Assembly (NCBI GenBank): GCA_964036315.1
Contig: OZ038485.1
Coordinates: 78,051,960 to 78,115,959, forward strand
Direction: 5' to 3'
Length of the DNA stretch: 64,000 nucleotides
From: Acanthosepion esculentum
Taxonomy: Eukaryota; Mollusca; Cephalopoda; Sepiida; Sepiidae
Positions within the stretch are counted from its first letter, which is position 1. Each line of letters starts with the position of its first letter. Both the position numbers and the translations under genes were made by a program. Below are positions 31,990 through 42,259 of this stretch, piece after piece. The notes under the pieces were generated by a model that saw only the letters and a program-made list of their open reading frames with translations, was not told where the DNA came from and made no database searches.

Positions 31990-33215
31990 GATTCTGATCC
32001 ATATTTGATCTATATTTGATCCTAATTCATATAGAACTATTACTCTCCTCAGTGCCATTAGCAAATCCTTTGACGTTATAATCAAGAAGAACGTTGTTGA
32101 TCGCCTAAATAGTGACAAGTAGTACGGGTTTCAATCAGCTCGCTTCACTGCTGATGCCCCAACTGCCATTACTCACAAATTCATTGAGACACTAGACAAC
32201 AAATACATCTATCGCATTAAATATTTCAAAGGACTTTGACACGGTGTGGCATAAAGGATTATTGCACAAGCTCTCTATCTATTGAATCACTGGAAAAGTC
32301 TTTTCAATTATAAAATCCTTCCAAATGGCTCGTCGTTAATAGCCACCCCCTAAAGCCTTAACAATCAACGCAGGCGTCCTCCAGGGAGTCACTTCTCGGA
32401 CCAACCCTTTTTTTACTTTATATAAATGCCTGCCTAAAAGTATACTCCGATCATTTGTGAATATCTATGCTGCTGATATAACAGTATACGGATGCACCGC
32501 CAAAACTCTAGATGACCAGAGATCACTCCTTTGATCTAGCTCTAACAGTGGGGACATGGGTTGGTTACATTCAGTTCCTTGAAAACCAAACTGAATGAAT
32601 GGATGTTCCCACTATTGGGACTTAAACTCAACGCAGACCTGAAGTGAAATTCGTACATATAATTCATCGTTAAAGATGCTGAAAAAAATGGTTGGTTCTC
32701 TGTACCTATCTTTAGAAGAGGATATCAGGGGGGAGTCAAGTACTTAGGTCTGGAGTACTGTTGGCATATATGGGCAGGAGGTGCCCAATTTTCATTTTAC
32801 AGTCTCGATAGAGTCCAAAATTGTCTCCACGTCCCTATGGGTGACTAATTATTTTTCACACTACGACCCCTTTCTCACAGACGATACATCGCAAGTCTCT
32901 CACTGCTCTATCGCTATCTCCATGAAAAAGTGTTCAGACGAACTATACTCCTTAGTTTCACCAGTTCTAACCTTCACGGCGAAGGCCCTTAATGTGACAC
33001 ACATTGTAGCGAAGCACCCTTATTCCTTTTGTATTCCTTTGGTGAGATGTAAGTTCCATTCGAGCAGTTTCTTCTCACGAACATCTGTTTTGTGGAACCG
33101 ACTCGCAAGAGGATTCCTCTTCGATCATTACAATCTTAACCTGTTTGTGTCTAGGATTAACCGTTATCTTCCCCACACACAGATGCGACGTTAAAGGGAG
33201 TCCAATGTTCTATAG
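31990..33215 (+). mobile_element. jockey/CR1-like LINE, RT to 3' end (decayed)
   Basis: Plus strand in shifting frames: SAISKSFDVIIKKNVVDRLN, YGFQSARFTADAPTAITHKF (32,130-32,190), a degenerate GVPQGS-like region near 32,370, NIYAADITVYGCTAK (catalytic YADD reads YAAD), then RVQNCLHV, TLRPLSHRRYIASLSLLYRY near 32,865-32,925 and FVEPTRKRIP to the end at about 33,195. The C-terminal blocks are those of the 5.2-8.85-kb element. Catalytic aspartate and frame are lost. Confidence 0.75.
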
Positions 33216-33539
33216 GGAACGAGAGGAACTAACTAATTTTTGTTGATATTCTACATTCATACCCTTACACACGCACGCATATATATATATATCCGTATGT
33301 ATATGTAAATATTCTTCAGATAGATAAGGTTAAGGTTGATACATAAGAAACTGAAATAGTTAAATATATATAAGCAAGTTATTTAGCTATATTCCAATGT
33401 ATAGGAATATTATTTGAATTTAAAATAGCGTTCTGGAAATTAGTTTAATCAAGTACGGAATGAAAAAAGGTGCAAAATAGCAAAAGGAAATTCCAATCAT
33501 TGCCCCGATAATTATCACAATATAAATGGCTATATAAAT
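33216..33539. other. Spacer
   Basis: Short TA and AC stretches near 33,270-33,300. Nothing else seen. Confidence 0.5.
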
Positions 33540-34010
33540 GAATTCATTAAATACACGAAAATAGAAAGAGACGTAAGACAAGGATGTGTCTTCTCACCAC
33601 TACTCATCCAACCCTTACAACGAGGCAATACTGAGATAATTAGAAGTCCTACCAGAATTCATTATTGACGGTCACAATCTTAACAACAATATGCCTAATG
33701 TTGTTAAGATTGTGACCGTCAATAATGAATCCTGGTAGGACTTTTAATGCAAATGGCACAATGTTGATAGCAAACACAAAAAGGTAACTTCAGAAACTCT
33801 TATAGAAGATAGTAATTGAAATTGAGAAGAAAAGCTTACCATTAGTTATAATCAGACAAAATTTATGGTTGTCAACATAAGGAAAATGCGATAATGAAAT
33901 CCATAGGTACATTGAGATAGCGAAAATGGATTTCAAAAAGCTAGGCAAAGTATTAAGAAACAGGAAAATTTCAATACAAATGAAGAAAAAAGTGGACTGA
34001 ATTTTTCTTG
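33540..34010 (+). mobile_element. RTE-like LINE fragment carrying an internal inverted duplication
   Basis: RKIERDVRQGCVFSPLL (33,555-33,605) is the RT block before the palm, followed by IHY.RSQS positions corresponding to IIGGHNLNN. At that point the sequence folds back on itself (33,644-33,743, separate entry). It then resumes with a QKGNFRNS-like stretch matching KLQKLL. Multiple stops. Confidence 0.6.
33644..33743. repeat. 45-bp-arm foldback within LINE sequence
   Basis: AGTCCTACCAGAATTCATTA onward to AACAACA (33,644-33,688) is the reverse complement of 33,699-33,743 with a single mismatch; spacer 10 bp. The left arm is ordinary LINE coding sequence, so this is a local inverted duplication. 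Confidence 0.9.
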
Positions 34011-34089
34011 ATTCTGATTCCATTTCATATTTTTTGCAGTTGCTTTTTTCTTTACATACTTTTTAAAAAATTTATTTGTTGCTTTTGGG

Positions 34090-34440
34090 GAATGTGAGGG
34101 TAGCGTAACGGCTATCAACGGAGAAAATGAAATTGGCCAGCTAAGTTCAAATCTCACATAGTCTGCGTTTCCTTCGTAATAATATCTTTAGGAAAGGCAT
34201 GAAGCCATTTCTCCTTCCTTTCACGGGTATAGGTTAAATGAGCAGTTTAATTTCCCTAGTCTTTGGTGGCATTGTTTAGGAGAAGGACAACTCGGAATTC
34301 AAAATCGTGAAGAAGCCAACAGGAAAGTATTCCAATATATTTTGTAAGAAGTCATTCCAATCTGTGATTAAGGATGTGTGGAGTGCTATAATCGCCTACG
34401 TCCTGTAGGGATATTGCATTTAGAAAAATGAATTCTTACT
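34090..34440 (+). mobile_element. Possible tRNA-like SINE head and LINE 3' end
   Basis: GGGTAGCGTAACGG (A-box-like) and AAGTTCAAATCTCAC (B-box-like) at 34,097-34,160 suggest a tRNA-derived head, followed by the repeat body shared with 300-480. At 34,380-34,415 GTGGAGTGCTATAATCGCC matches the RTE 3' end at 880 and 47,745. Boundaries between the two are unclear. Confidence 0.4.
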
Positions 34441-34963
34441 AATTAATCCACCTTCGACATTGTGTTTCTTTTTACTTTTGTTTAAACATGCATACTACTA
34501 TAATATTGGGCTTATTTCAAGCATTTGTGGGGTTTTAAAATGTCAAACATTGATTTGAGAGTTGGTGTGGCTTGCGCTTATCTTTCCATCCTGGTCTTCA
34601 GTTAGTTCAAGACAATAAATCAAAAACCTATTTTATAACACATTTGGTTAACGCAAATTTTATCCTAGTTGATATGTAAATAATAAAACGCTCAAGTTTG
34701 TTTTGTTTGTTGGTATTTAAAAAAAAATATTCTGTCCCTTCTGCAGGTTGGCGATCATGACTATTCATAGCTTCCCTTTTTTTTAATAAATGTAAACTGT
34801 GTGCTGAAATGATATTTCCTGTGATAGATAGTGTAGTTTTCCGCTGATTTTCCAGTGTTTGTTCCTCTTCTAGACTGGTTATGAACCAAGGCTAGAGAGC
34901 TAGATCTGTCCAGCTTTTTAACATAGCGGTAGAAGAGAGAAGAGACAGATTGATGCCTTATCC
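34441..34963. other. No gene recognised
   Basis: AT-rich DNA without recognised features. Confidence 0.5.
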
Positions 34964-35294
34964 CAGTGTTTCTCAAATTTTTTAAGCAACGCTACACCTA
35001 GGAGCAAATGAAAATAACACAGAATACTTTAAAAAAAGTTTTCAAGTGTATACATTTAAATGTTATGAAATAGATGAAAAAAAAAACATACACACACACA
35101 CAAATATGAACTTACTTTATTTCAATGTTTCTATTCAATTATTCGTGTAGGTTATTTAGTGTGAAACACATGTGCAAAGGGTGTTAAATGCGATTTCTTC
35201 AAAATATGCCATGACATTATTTCGCTGCACACTTAAGACGATCGTGCTGCGGCACACTAGTGTGCCGCAGCACCGGCGGGGTTGATAATCACTG
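34964..35294. mobile_element. hAT-type MITE, 331 bp
   Basis: Begins CAGTGTTTCTCAA and ends (reversed) CAGTGATTATCAACC, with flanking 8-bp duplications CCTTATCC (34,956-34,963) and ACTTATCC (35,295-35,302), one mismatch. Near the right end is a perfect 30-bp palindrome at 35,248-35,277 (GTGCTGCGGCACACT and its complement). The end sequence and 8-bp duplication are diagnostic of hAT. No transposase. Confidence 0.85.
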
Positions 35295-35445
35295 ACTTAT
35301 CCGAAGGAATGAGTGCTCATTGAATCAAATCTGTCACAGCCCAAATTTGAACTCGGTTCGCCGTTTCTGTTTGTCTATGCTGTTAGTTTTCAGTCCACAA
35401 TTGCATTCGTGATATTATTACCAAATGTAACAACCTAAAATAGGT

Positions 35446-35643
35446 TCAGGATAATAGTTGATAGTTTAAAATGTCACGAAATAATCTACAGAGGAGAGAA
35501 AACGGAGGCTGAGATAAAGAATTTAGAATTATTACATATTTCTTTGCATTACGAGAAAGAAGAGTTCACTTTATGCATAGTAAAATGTTTTCAATGAGCA
35601 CTAAGATATATATCTACACCATAAAGTTTTTTTCCAGTGGGAG

Positions 35644-35691
<48 letters not shown>

Positions 35692-35705
35692 GAGAGAGAG
35701 TCCAC
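35446..35705 (+). repeat. Duplicated segment with (GA)n, paralogous to 1.08-1.39 kb
   Basis: Matches 1,075-1,390 as described there; GA tract at 35,640-35,700. Confidence 0.6.
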
Positions 35706-35779
35706 TTAGATTTTTAATAGAAGTACACTAAAACTAAGCTACAGCTGTACCGATAGTCAGGAAAAAAATTATTAAAAAA

Positions 35780-36905
35780 CATAATAATACAATTTTAAAT
35801 CAATACAAAAACCCGAGTAATAATTTCAAACCAACAAACCCAAATAATACCAACAGGTGTAATTGTAGAAATTCTAACGAACGTCCATTACAAAAAAGAC
35901 GTCAAACAGACTCTTTTGTTTACCTAAGCACTATTTCCACTATAGAAAATCCAATAGTTAAAAAAATGTTATATCGGGAGTATCAAAAAATCCTTTAAAA
36001 TTAGGTGGTACCAACATGTATTATCTTTTTCCAATAATGCGTACAGAAATACGACGCCCATTTCTAAATATTTTGGAACATAAAAGAAGTAAGTACAACC
36101 TCTACGTTAAAATGGATAAATACTAAAAAAAAAAAAAAATACTAAAAAAATAGAATTTATAAATCTTTAAATGAACCGTGCTTCTTATGTTTACATGAAA
36201 AATTAGAGATAATCAAATTTGCTAACAAAAAACTCTATTGAACCAAAGGAAATAACGGTAAATTGCCGACACAGTTTATCTTTTGTCTTTAAATATAGTT
36301 AACTTTTAAAAATTACGTATTACCATTTCTTATAGCCATAATTTATGAGTATATAATGGTCCACCCTTTACGGCTAAGTACCTTATTTTGTTTATTCAGT
36401 TTTAATTTTACTATGTATTTCCGTCCAGATAGTATTATTAATATCTTATATAGATGTTTCACATTTTTAATTTTATCTACAGGTCCCTTTAGGAAGCTTC
36501 CAGAATATTAAAAAAATCAAAAAAATTTGTTAACTTTACGTTTGATTAAGTTACCCCTCCCTTCAAAACCCTTTCAAAAAACTGAACATGTCATATTTGT
36601 CTACAATCACGATACATTTGTCCCTGGCATGTTTCCCGCAATCGCTGACGATGTCTATGTGTCAGTTTATCATGACACCTCTACCCTCTGAGCTTATTTT
36701 TCTATTTAGCGCAGATCTGGTTAATCAAGACACACCCACAAGTCTAATTCTAATTCTGGCCTTATGTTCCACCTTAATTTCAGAAAAGAGGAAACAATTT
36801 GTTTTTAAATTTCCTAAAAAATAATTTAATCACCAGTTACTTACCATCACCTGAAGAAGTACAATCAAAGTATTGAAACATAAAAGCTTTTGTGTAGCGA
36901 TTTCA
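35780..36905 (+). mobile_element. PLE 3' part: linker zinc-finger, GIY-YIG and terminus
   Basis: Plus strand in broken frames: NPNNTNRCNCRNSNERPLQK (the CxC...C linker of the Neptune-type lineage), RQTDSFVYLSTISTIENPIV, then the YIG block degenerated to YRGSIKKSFKIRWYQHVLSF, NNAYRNTTPISKYF and further downstream KSLNEPCFLCLHEKLEIIKF. The family has W-x-AH--SF--Y---T-LSKY here. The 3' non-coding terminus (36,500-36,905) ends in a hammerhead motif. 5' truncated next to a (GA)n tract. Confidence 0.75.
36846..36901 (+). ncRNA. Hammerhead ribozyme motif, PLE type
   Basis: Stem I ATCAC (36,846-36,850) with GCGAT (36,897-36,901), one A.C mismatch; core CTGAAGA (36,851-36,857); stem II AGTAC/GTATT around AATCAAA; GAAA (36,875-36,878); stem III CATAAAA/TTTTGTG around GC (36,879-36,894); cleavage dinucleotide TA (36,895-36,896). 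The core is complete. Penelope-like elements are known to carry such motifs in their pseudo-LTRs. Confidence 0.8.
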
Positions 36906-36942
36906 ACATGTTTTTATTATAATCTTTTATAATAAAATTAGT

Positions 36943-36947
<5 letters not shown>

Positions 36948-37010
<63 letters not shown>
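36948..37010. repeat. (AC)n microsatellite
   Basis: About 31 AC units just 3' of the PLE terminus. Confidence 0.95.
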
Positions 37011-37014
<4 letters not shown>

Positions 37015-37189
37015 GATAAGATACCGTGAGGAAAATTTTCCTCAGAATCATGATAATTTCAAACTCAAGTTTTTGTGTGTGACGTTCCATCTGAATCCCG
37101 GTAGCCACGCTCCCATTTCTGAAAGTCTCTTTTACCCATTTTGCGAATCAAGAAGCAAATCCGTATTATACAAAACATATTAAATATCT

Positions 37190-37301
37190 TGATTCGCATA
37201 TGTATACGTTAACTGTATTCATAATTTCTTTAAAAATATCCGGAGAATTGATCTCGTTTTTGACTAAATCATTTAATAAATTGACTTATATTTTTCGAAA
37301 T
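37190..37301 (-). pseudogene. 3' flank of an SLC16 exon-8 copy, cut by a gypsy LTR
   Basis: AATTTCTTTAAAAATATCCG, TTTTGACTAAATCATTTAAT and GACTTATATTTTTC match 58,115-58,210, which there continues directly into exon 8. Here the match stops exactly at 37,301 where the gypsy LTR begins. The corresponding exon is not found on the other side of the element, so it was probably deleted. Confidence 0.6.
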
Positions 37302-37587
37302 TGTTATGGGAACTTACCCATAATAATAATGGACTATTCCGGACATTATAAATACTGCGCCTCAAGAGGGAGCGAGAGGATTATTGTAAGAACATTGGAA
37401 TAGTGATACTTGTCAAGACAACATAGTTCACTCTAACCAAATCTGATAGTCATTACTAATACTTCTACTTCTTTGTATATATTTCTGTTTGTAATATATC
37501 TGTGTTATACCATACCAGTGTTCGAGTTCTTCTTCATTGGTTCTACCTTGGACCATCACCGTAGTACAAGGAACTTGCACCATAACA
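37302..37587 (+). mobile_element. Ty3/Gypsy 5' LTR (286 bp)
   Basis: Begins TGTTATGG and ends CCATAACA, a perfect 8-bp inverted terminal pair with TG..CA ends. A TATA-like ATTATAAATACTGCG is at about 37,345, giving a promoter. Followed after AG by the primer-binding-site-like TGGCGACGAGGAA (37,590-37,602). No 3' LTR was found in the window. Confidence 0.85.
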
Positions 37588-37780
37588 AGTGGCGACGAGG
37601 AAACCCCAAGAAAAATCGAACTCTCTACGCGGAGGACATACCTTTTTTTTTGCTATCCGTCGCACATAACAAGTGGCGACAGGGTAACTCCAAAAGAAAA
37701 ACGGGCTCTCTACGCGGAGGACATACATTTTTTGCTATCCGTCGCACATAACAGGGTCGACGAGTAAGCTGTAAGAAACA
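37588..37780 (+). repeat. Tandem repeats of the LTR-end/primer-site junction
   Basis: ACATAACAAGTGGCGACAGG recurs at 37,666 and a damaged CATAACAGGGTCGACGAG at 37,747, with the intervening CTCTCTACGCGGAGGACATA block also repeated. The junction between LTR and leader thus exists about three times in tandem with periods of about 85-95 bp. Confidence 0.8.
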
Positions 37781-37884
37781 AGTTCTACGTGGAGATTTCT
37801 AAAAAAAAAAAACAAGTTCTACGCGAACACATAAAAAAAAGAATTTTCTTTTTGGACAAAATACTTACACAAAATTACGTTAAC

Positions 37885-38745
37885 ATGGAAGATTTTGAGT
37901 CAACCATTGTGGAACTTATCAAAATCCAATTTGAGCAACAACAAAAAAACGAACAGAAACATCTTGAATTACAAGAATTATTGCTACGTGTAATGTCAAA
38001 TAAAGGGCAAAATTCTGAGAATGAAACAGTTCTCTCACAATTTGGAGCACTATCGAAGATTTCACGTATGCACCCGACGAAGACAAACCCTTTGCAACTT
38101 ACATCCGAAGGTACGAAGAGCTATATGAATTTGACTGCAGAAATTGGTCAGACGCACGAAAAGTACGTCTATTACTAAGAAAATTAGGCACATGCGAATA
38201 TACCAAATTCGTAGATTACATCCTACCGAGGAAAACAAATGAGTTAACTTTCAAAGAAGCCATAAAACTGCTAACAGAACTTTTCAGCCCTAATACCTCA
38301 CTATTCCACAAAAGATGGAAATGTCTGAACCTAACAAAAAAGGACAGCGAAGATTACATAACTTTCGCTTCCATTGTAAACAAATATTGTGATGACTTTA
38401 AGTTATCGGAACTCAGCGCGGACAATTTCAAATGCTTAATATACGTCCAAGGCCTGGTTTCAACCAAAGACGCGGAAATTAGACGCAGAATCCTTACAAA
38501 ATTGGAGAGTGAACAAGATTTGACACTTCAAAAACTGGTCGAAGACTGCCAGAGATGCATCAGTGTGAAGAAAGACTCAAAAGATATAGAAGAAGCTGGC
38601 ATCGCGCACATACGCTGTGGGACTTGACATTGGTATAAAGACTGTCCATACCGTTTTAAAACTTGTCTAACATGCAAAAAAATAGCACATAAAAATTCTC
38701 ATTGTTGGACTAGAAGAAAGCAGAATAAGAATCACGAGGACTGAC
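37885..38745 (+). pseudogene. Ty3/Gypsy gag pseudogene
   Basis: Starts MEDFESTIVELIKIQFEQQQ with a glutamine-rich coiled segment. One frameshift near 38,060 moves to a frame reading YIRRYEELYEFDCRNWSD, ARKVRLLLRKLGTCEYTKFV and LTFKEAIKLLTELF, the retrotransposon gag domain. At 38,610-38,700 there are two zinc knuckles: the first is damaged (first Cys now His, and a TGA inside), the second is intact CLTCKKIAHKNSHC (CX2CX4HX4C). Role: nucleocapsid and genome packaging; inactive here. Confidence 0.8.
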
Positions 38746-38750
38746 CAAGC

Positions 38751-39722
38751 GGATGAGACTAACATAAGAAAATACGTACAAGTAGAAATGCAAAACAGAA
38801 AAGTCAGGCTACAGTTGGATTCCGGCTCGGACTTACCTATTATTAACGTACAAACATGGAGAAAACTGAACAAACCTGCCATGTTAAAAACGGATAAAAT
38901 TGCTAGATCGGTAACGGGGAGAAAAATAAAATTTGAGGGTGAAGTGATTACAAACGTAACATTTAATGGAATGACGAAAAAATTAAAAATGTACGTGTTA
39001 AGAAATACAGAAAACTTATTCGGAACGGACTGGATACAAAAATTCAAACTTTGCGATTTACCAATAAGTACGTACTGCCAAAATGTAAAAAGCTTATCAA
39101 CCGAGGCAGATAAATTAAAAGAGAAACTAAAAACGAGTTTCCCCGAAGTATTTTCAGCAGGTCTCGGAAGATGTAAAAAAATGGCAGCAAATATCGAAAT
39201 AAAAGAAAACGTTCAACCTATCTTCAAGAAAAAAAGGAGCGTACCGTTTGCGTCAATAGAAAAATAGATCAAGAATTGGCTAGACTCGATAACACTGGCA
39301 TATTGACAAAAGTAGAATACAGTCAATGGCCCGCACCTACGGTTTACGTCAAAAAGAAATCAGGGGAGATTCGAGTATGCGCTGATTTCTCAACGGGTTT
39401 GAACGCAGCGATAAAAGATTACCACTAACCTCTACCCAGTCCAGAAGAAGTATTCAGTAAATTAAATGGCGGAATATTTTTCTCAAAAATTGATTTAAGT
39501 GAAGTGTACCTACAAATTTCAGTCGATGAGGAAAGTTCAAAATTATTGTGCATAAACACACACAAAGGATTGTACAAATACCAAAGATTACCATTTGGGA
39601 TTAAGGTCGCGCCGGCTATATTCCAACAGACAATGGATACTATGCTCGCCGGACTAGAGTACACGATTGCATACCTGGATGACGTATTGATAAATAGCGA
39701 AAATCCTAAAGGATTTCCACAG
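38751..39722 (+). pseudogene. Ty3/Gypsy protease and reverse-transcriptase pseudogene
   Basis: The protease has LQLDSGSDLPIINVQTWRKL (active-site DSG) at about 38,810-38,870 and a FGTDWIQKF block. After a TAG at 39,265 the RT continues in another frame with WPAPTVYVKKKSGEIRVCAD, a TAA in the DYH-PLP motif, KIDLSEVYLQI, GLYKYQRLPFGIKVAPAIFQ and the catalytic AYLDDVLI near 39,665-39,690. RNase H and tether are missing: at about 39,715 the sequence jumps into the integrase zinc-binding region. Confidence 0.85.
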
Positions 39723-39724
39723 GG

Positions 39725-40110
39725 GCCATCCAGGAAAAAATAGAATGAAATCGCTGATGCGAAGCTATGTATATTGGAAAAACATGGACCAGGATATTAC
39801 TCAGATGGTGGAAACATGCAAGGGTTGTTCCTTAGCAGCTAAAGCAGCGCCAATCATCCATAAGCCATGGCCAGAGACAGATCGTCCGTGGTCTAGAATA
39901 CACGCAGATTATGCAGGTCCAATTGATGGTTTCTACTATTTGATCATAGTGGATAGTTATAGTAAATGGCCGGAGGTGTTTCGTTGCAAAAATCCTACTT
40001 CGGAAACTATCATAAATTGCCTCCATGAGCTGTTCGCTCGGTTTGGAGTAGTGGATTGCCTACTCACAGATAATGGAACGCAATTCACATCAGTGGACTT
40101 CCAAGAGTTT
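39725..40110 (+). pseudogene. Ty3/Gypsy integrase fragment
   Basis: Starts HPGKNRMKSLMRSYVYWKNM, then CKGCSLAAKAAP (HHCC finger), WSRIHADYAGPIDGFYYLII (first catalytic Asp in HADYAGP) and VVDCLLTDNGTQFTS (second Asp). The element stops after DFQEFCEIY, before the catalytic glutamate, so the integrase is truncated and non-functional. Confidence 0.85.
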
Positions 40111-40180
40111 TGCGAAATTTATATGTACTGTTTAGTACATATACGCGTACCTATGTAGGTGCTCGTATATGTACTAATTA

Positions 40181-40182
<2 letters not shown>

Positions 40183-40212
<30 letters not shown>
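40183..40212. repeat. (AC)n(TA)n microsatellite
   Basis: Read directly. Confidence 0.9.
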
Positions 40213-40213
<1 letters not shown>

Positions 40214-40299
40214 ATTATAATATATTACACATATAGTGCTGGTGTTAATAAAACAGTGCTCGATGTAATACAACAAAGCTATTAAGTATATATATTAAT

Positions 40300-40440
40300 A
40301 AATATATATATTATCTCTCACCGATAGCGCGACTCGGAGTTTCATGCATAACGCAATCTTCAGGTGCTCAGTATAGAATAGCTGTTACGTAATTTAATTT
40401 TAAAAAGAATATGGTTATCGTAATGTTGGCGTAGATATAT
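40300..40440 (-). mobile_element. PLE-type terminus
   Basis: On the minus strand a conserved terminus (ATTACGTAACAGCTATTC, then TGAGCAC) leads into a hammerhead motif and ends in a TA-rich tract. Related to 26.93-27.0 kb. No coding sequence remains. Confidence 0.55.
40326..40368 (-). ncRNA. Hammerhead motif, minus strand, GTC cleavage site
   Basis: Minus strand: stem I AGCAC (40,368-40,364) with GCGCT (40,330-40,326); CTGAAGA (40,363-40,357); short stem II TTGC/GCAT around GTTAT with a terminal mismatch; GAAA (40,343-40,340); stem III CTC-C-GAG; cleavage triplet GTC ending at 40,331. The stem-I changes relative to 29.48 and 36.85 kb are compensatory. Confidence 0.65.
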
Positions 40441-40508
40441 ATTATACTATGATTAAAGTTTTTAATTTGAAAAATTATGTTTGACATTTAAAATAAACGC
40501 GATTTGTA

Positions 40509-41778
40509 CAAGGTAACCAAAATGTTCTGTCCGTTTTTAAAGGAAAAAAGAAAACGCTTCACAGTATGTGTAACTTATATTTAGTCTTCGAAGTAATCGC
40601 CATCGGCATCCAGCACCTTCTGCCAACGTGTCTCCAGCTGTTTAATGCTCTTGCGGTAGAACTCGGGGGTGTTTGACGCAAAGAAGTCCGTGAGGTCTTT
40701 GCGCAAGTCTGATTCATTGGTGAAAGATTTCCCACGAAGATTATCCAGGGAGTGGAAGAGGTGGTAATCGGATGGCGCAAGGTCAGGTGAATAAGGTGGA
40801 TGGCACAAAGACTCCCACCCAAGTTGCTGTATGGTATCCCTGACCACTCGCGCGACATGCGGCCTTGCGTTGTCATGGAGGAAAAGCACACCTTTGCGAT
40901 TCACCAGTGCTGGCTCCTTCTGGCGCAATGCCTGTTGCACACGTTTCAATTGCTGCGAGTATAGGTCTCCAGTGACCGTTTGGCCCGTTGGTAGCAGTTC
41001 ATAATGAACCACTTGACGACCTGTCCACCAGACACAAAGCATAATCTTGCGTGGGTGCATAGACGGTCTTGCGGTGTGAGGGACAGCATCCTGAGAATTT
41101 CTGGAACGCTTGGGAGTTTCGTACAGAACCCACTTTTCATCATTGGTAAGCACTCGATTGAATAAGGATGCGGTACGGTGGCGAGAAAGCAGCGATACGC
41201 AGGCTGCCACTCGTCCCTTGTGGACCTCCAACTGCGTTTGCGGAACCCACTTGCTCAGTTTGTACGTCTTACCTAGGCGGTGTCAGTGAAGTCTAACTGT
41301 TTCATCGGAAACGTTGAACTGTCTTGCAAGTTCACCACACATTAGACTACTGTCCTCTTCAATGGCCGCTTTCAGGACTCCGTCATTCAAGACCTGTGGT
41401 CGTCCACTGCGAGGCTCATCATGGAATGACAAATCTCCCGACTTGAAATTTCGAAACCAACGCCTTGCAGTATGTTCATCCACAAAACTATCCCAAAACG
41501 CTTGACATATGCAGCGACTTGATGCAGCTGCTGATAAGCCCACTTTGAAGTCGTAAAGCAAACAGCCCCGAACGAGATCTCTAGACACTTCCAACCTTCT
41601 CACAGTCGTCCGGCTTATAACTGATGGCCGGGCACGGTGCGCGTGTTTTTTTATAACGTCTGATGTTCCTACTTCCGGCTGTCCGAATTTGAAAATAATT
41701 GCTACACGCATTTCGTATATATTTCAACTTCATTCAATGACTAATCAGAAAACGGACAGAACTTTTTTGGTTACCTTG
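40509..41778 (-). mobile_element. mariner transposon, DD34D type, near-intact
   Basis: 1,270 bp with inverted ends CAAGGTAACCAAAATGTTCT and (reversed) CAAGGTAACCAAAAAAGTTC, continuing to GTCCGTTTT, flanked by TA duplications at 40,507-40,508 and 41,779-41,780. Carries one transposase gene on the minus strand. Confidence 0.93.
40581..41711 (-). pseudogene. mariner transposase with a single in-frame stop
   Basis: One frame from the right end to TAG at 40,581. Paired helix-turn-helix region: GCLLYDFKVGLSAAASSRCI, then ARRWFRNFKSGDLSFHDEPR with SGRP. A TGA in the VRLH-HRLGK stretch (about 41,286) breaks the frame; the linker KWVP..L follows. All three catalytic aspartates are present: TNDEKWVLYE, LFLHDNARPH and PSDYHLF, with 34 residues between the last two. 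It ends WQKVLDADGDYFED. The ATG at 41,711 precedes about 45 unusual residues; the family start probably lay at the LEVSRD position (about 41,594), where the codon is now TTG. Confidence 0.9.
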
Positions 41779-41780
41779 TA

Positions 41781-42259
41781 TATATGTGTAAAAAAAAAAT
41801 TAAATGCGATTTGTATATATGTGTAAAAAAAAATTCAAGAATTTTTTATTTTAGAGTTGTGAATATTAATTATTTTATTATTAAAGGGTGATTACTTGTT
41901 CCCTTTTTATTTTGTTTAATCTATAAAAAAACAAAAACGAAAACAAACCGTAATTTACCTAAAAAATAAACCGTAATTTATATTAAAAATTAATATTAAT
42001 TAATTTCGAAGGATTTTCAGTGGAACCAAAATAAAATTTAACATCGTTATACAGAGTGTATAAAAATACTTTTACAAACTTTTCGGGTGGGTTTTATAAT
42101 GTATTGTAAACTGATTACGATTAGCTCAAAATATATTTCAATCCAGTTTCTGACACGATTTAACAGGAATTGACACTTATGTAACGTGATACAAAAAAAG
42201 AAAAAAAAAAGAAAAATAGTTAGAATTGGGTGAATTGGATCTGTTTAAAAAAGACTTAC
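41781..42259. other. AT-rich DNA, nothing recognised
   Basis: Intron downstream of SLC16 exon 3; A-runs only. Confidence 0.5.

Noticed and set aside
38667..39047. 126-codon minus-strand hydrophobic frame
   Set aside because: Antisense shadow of the gypsy protease region.
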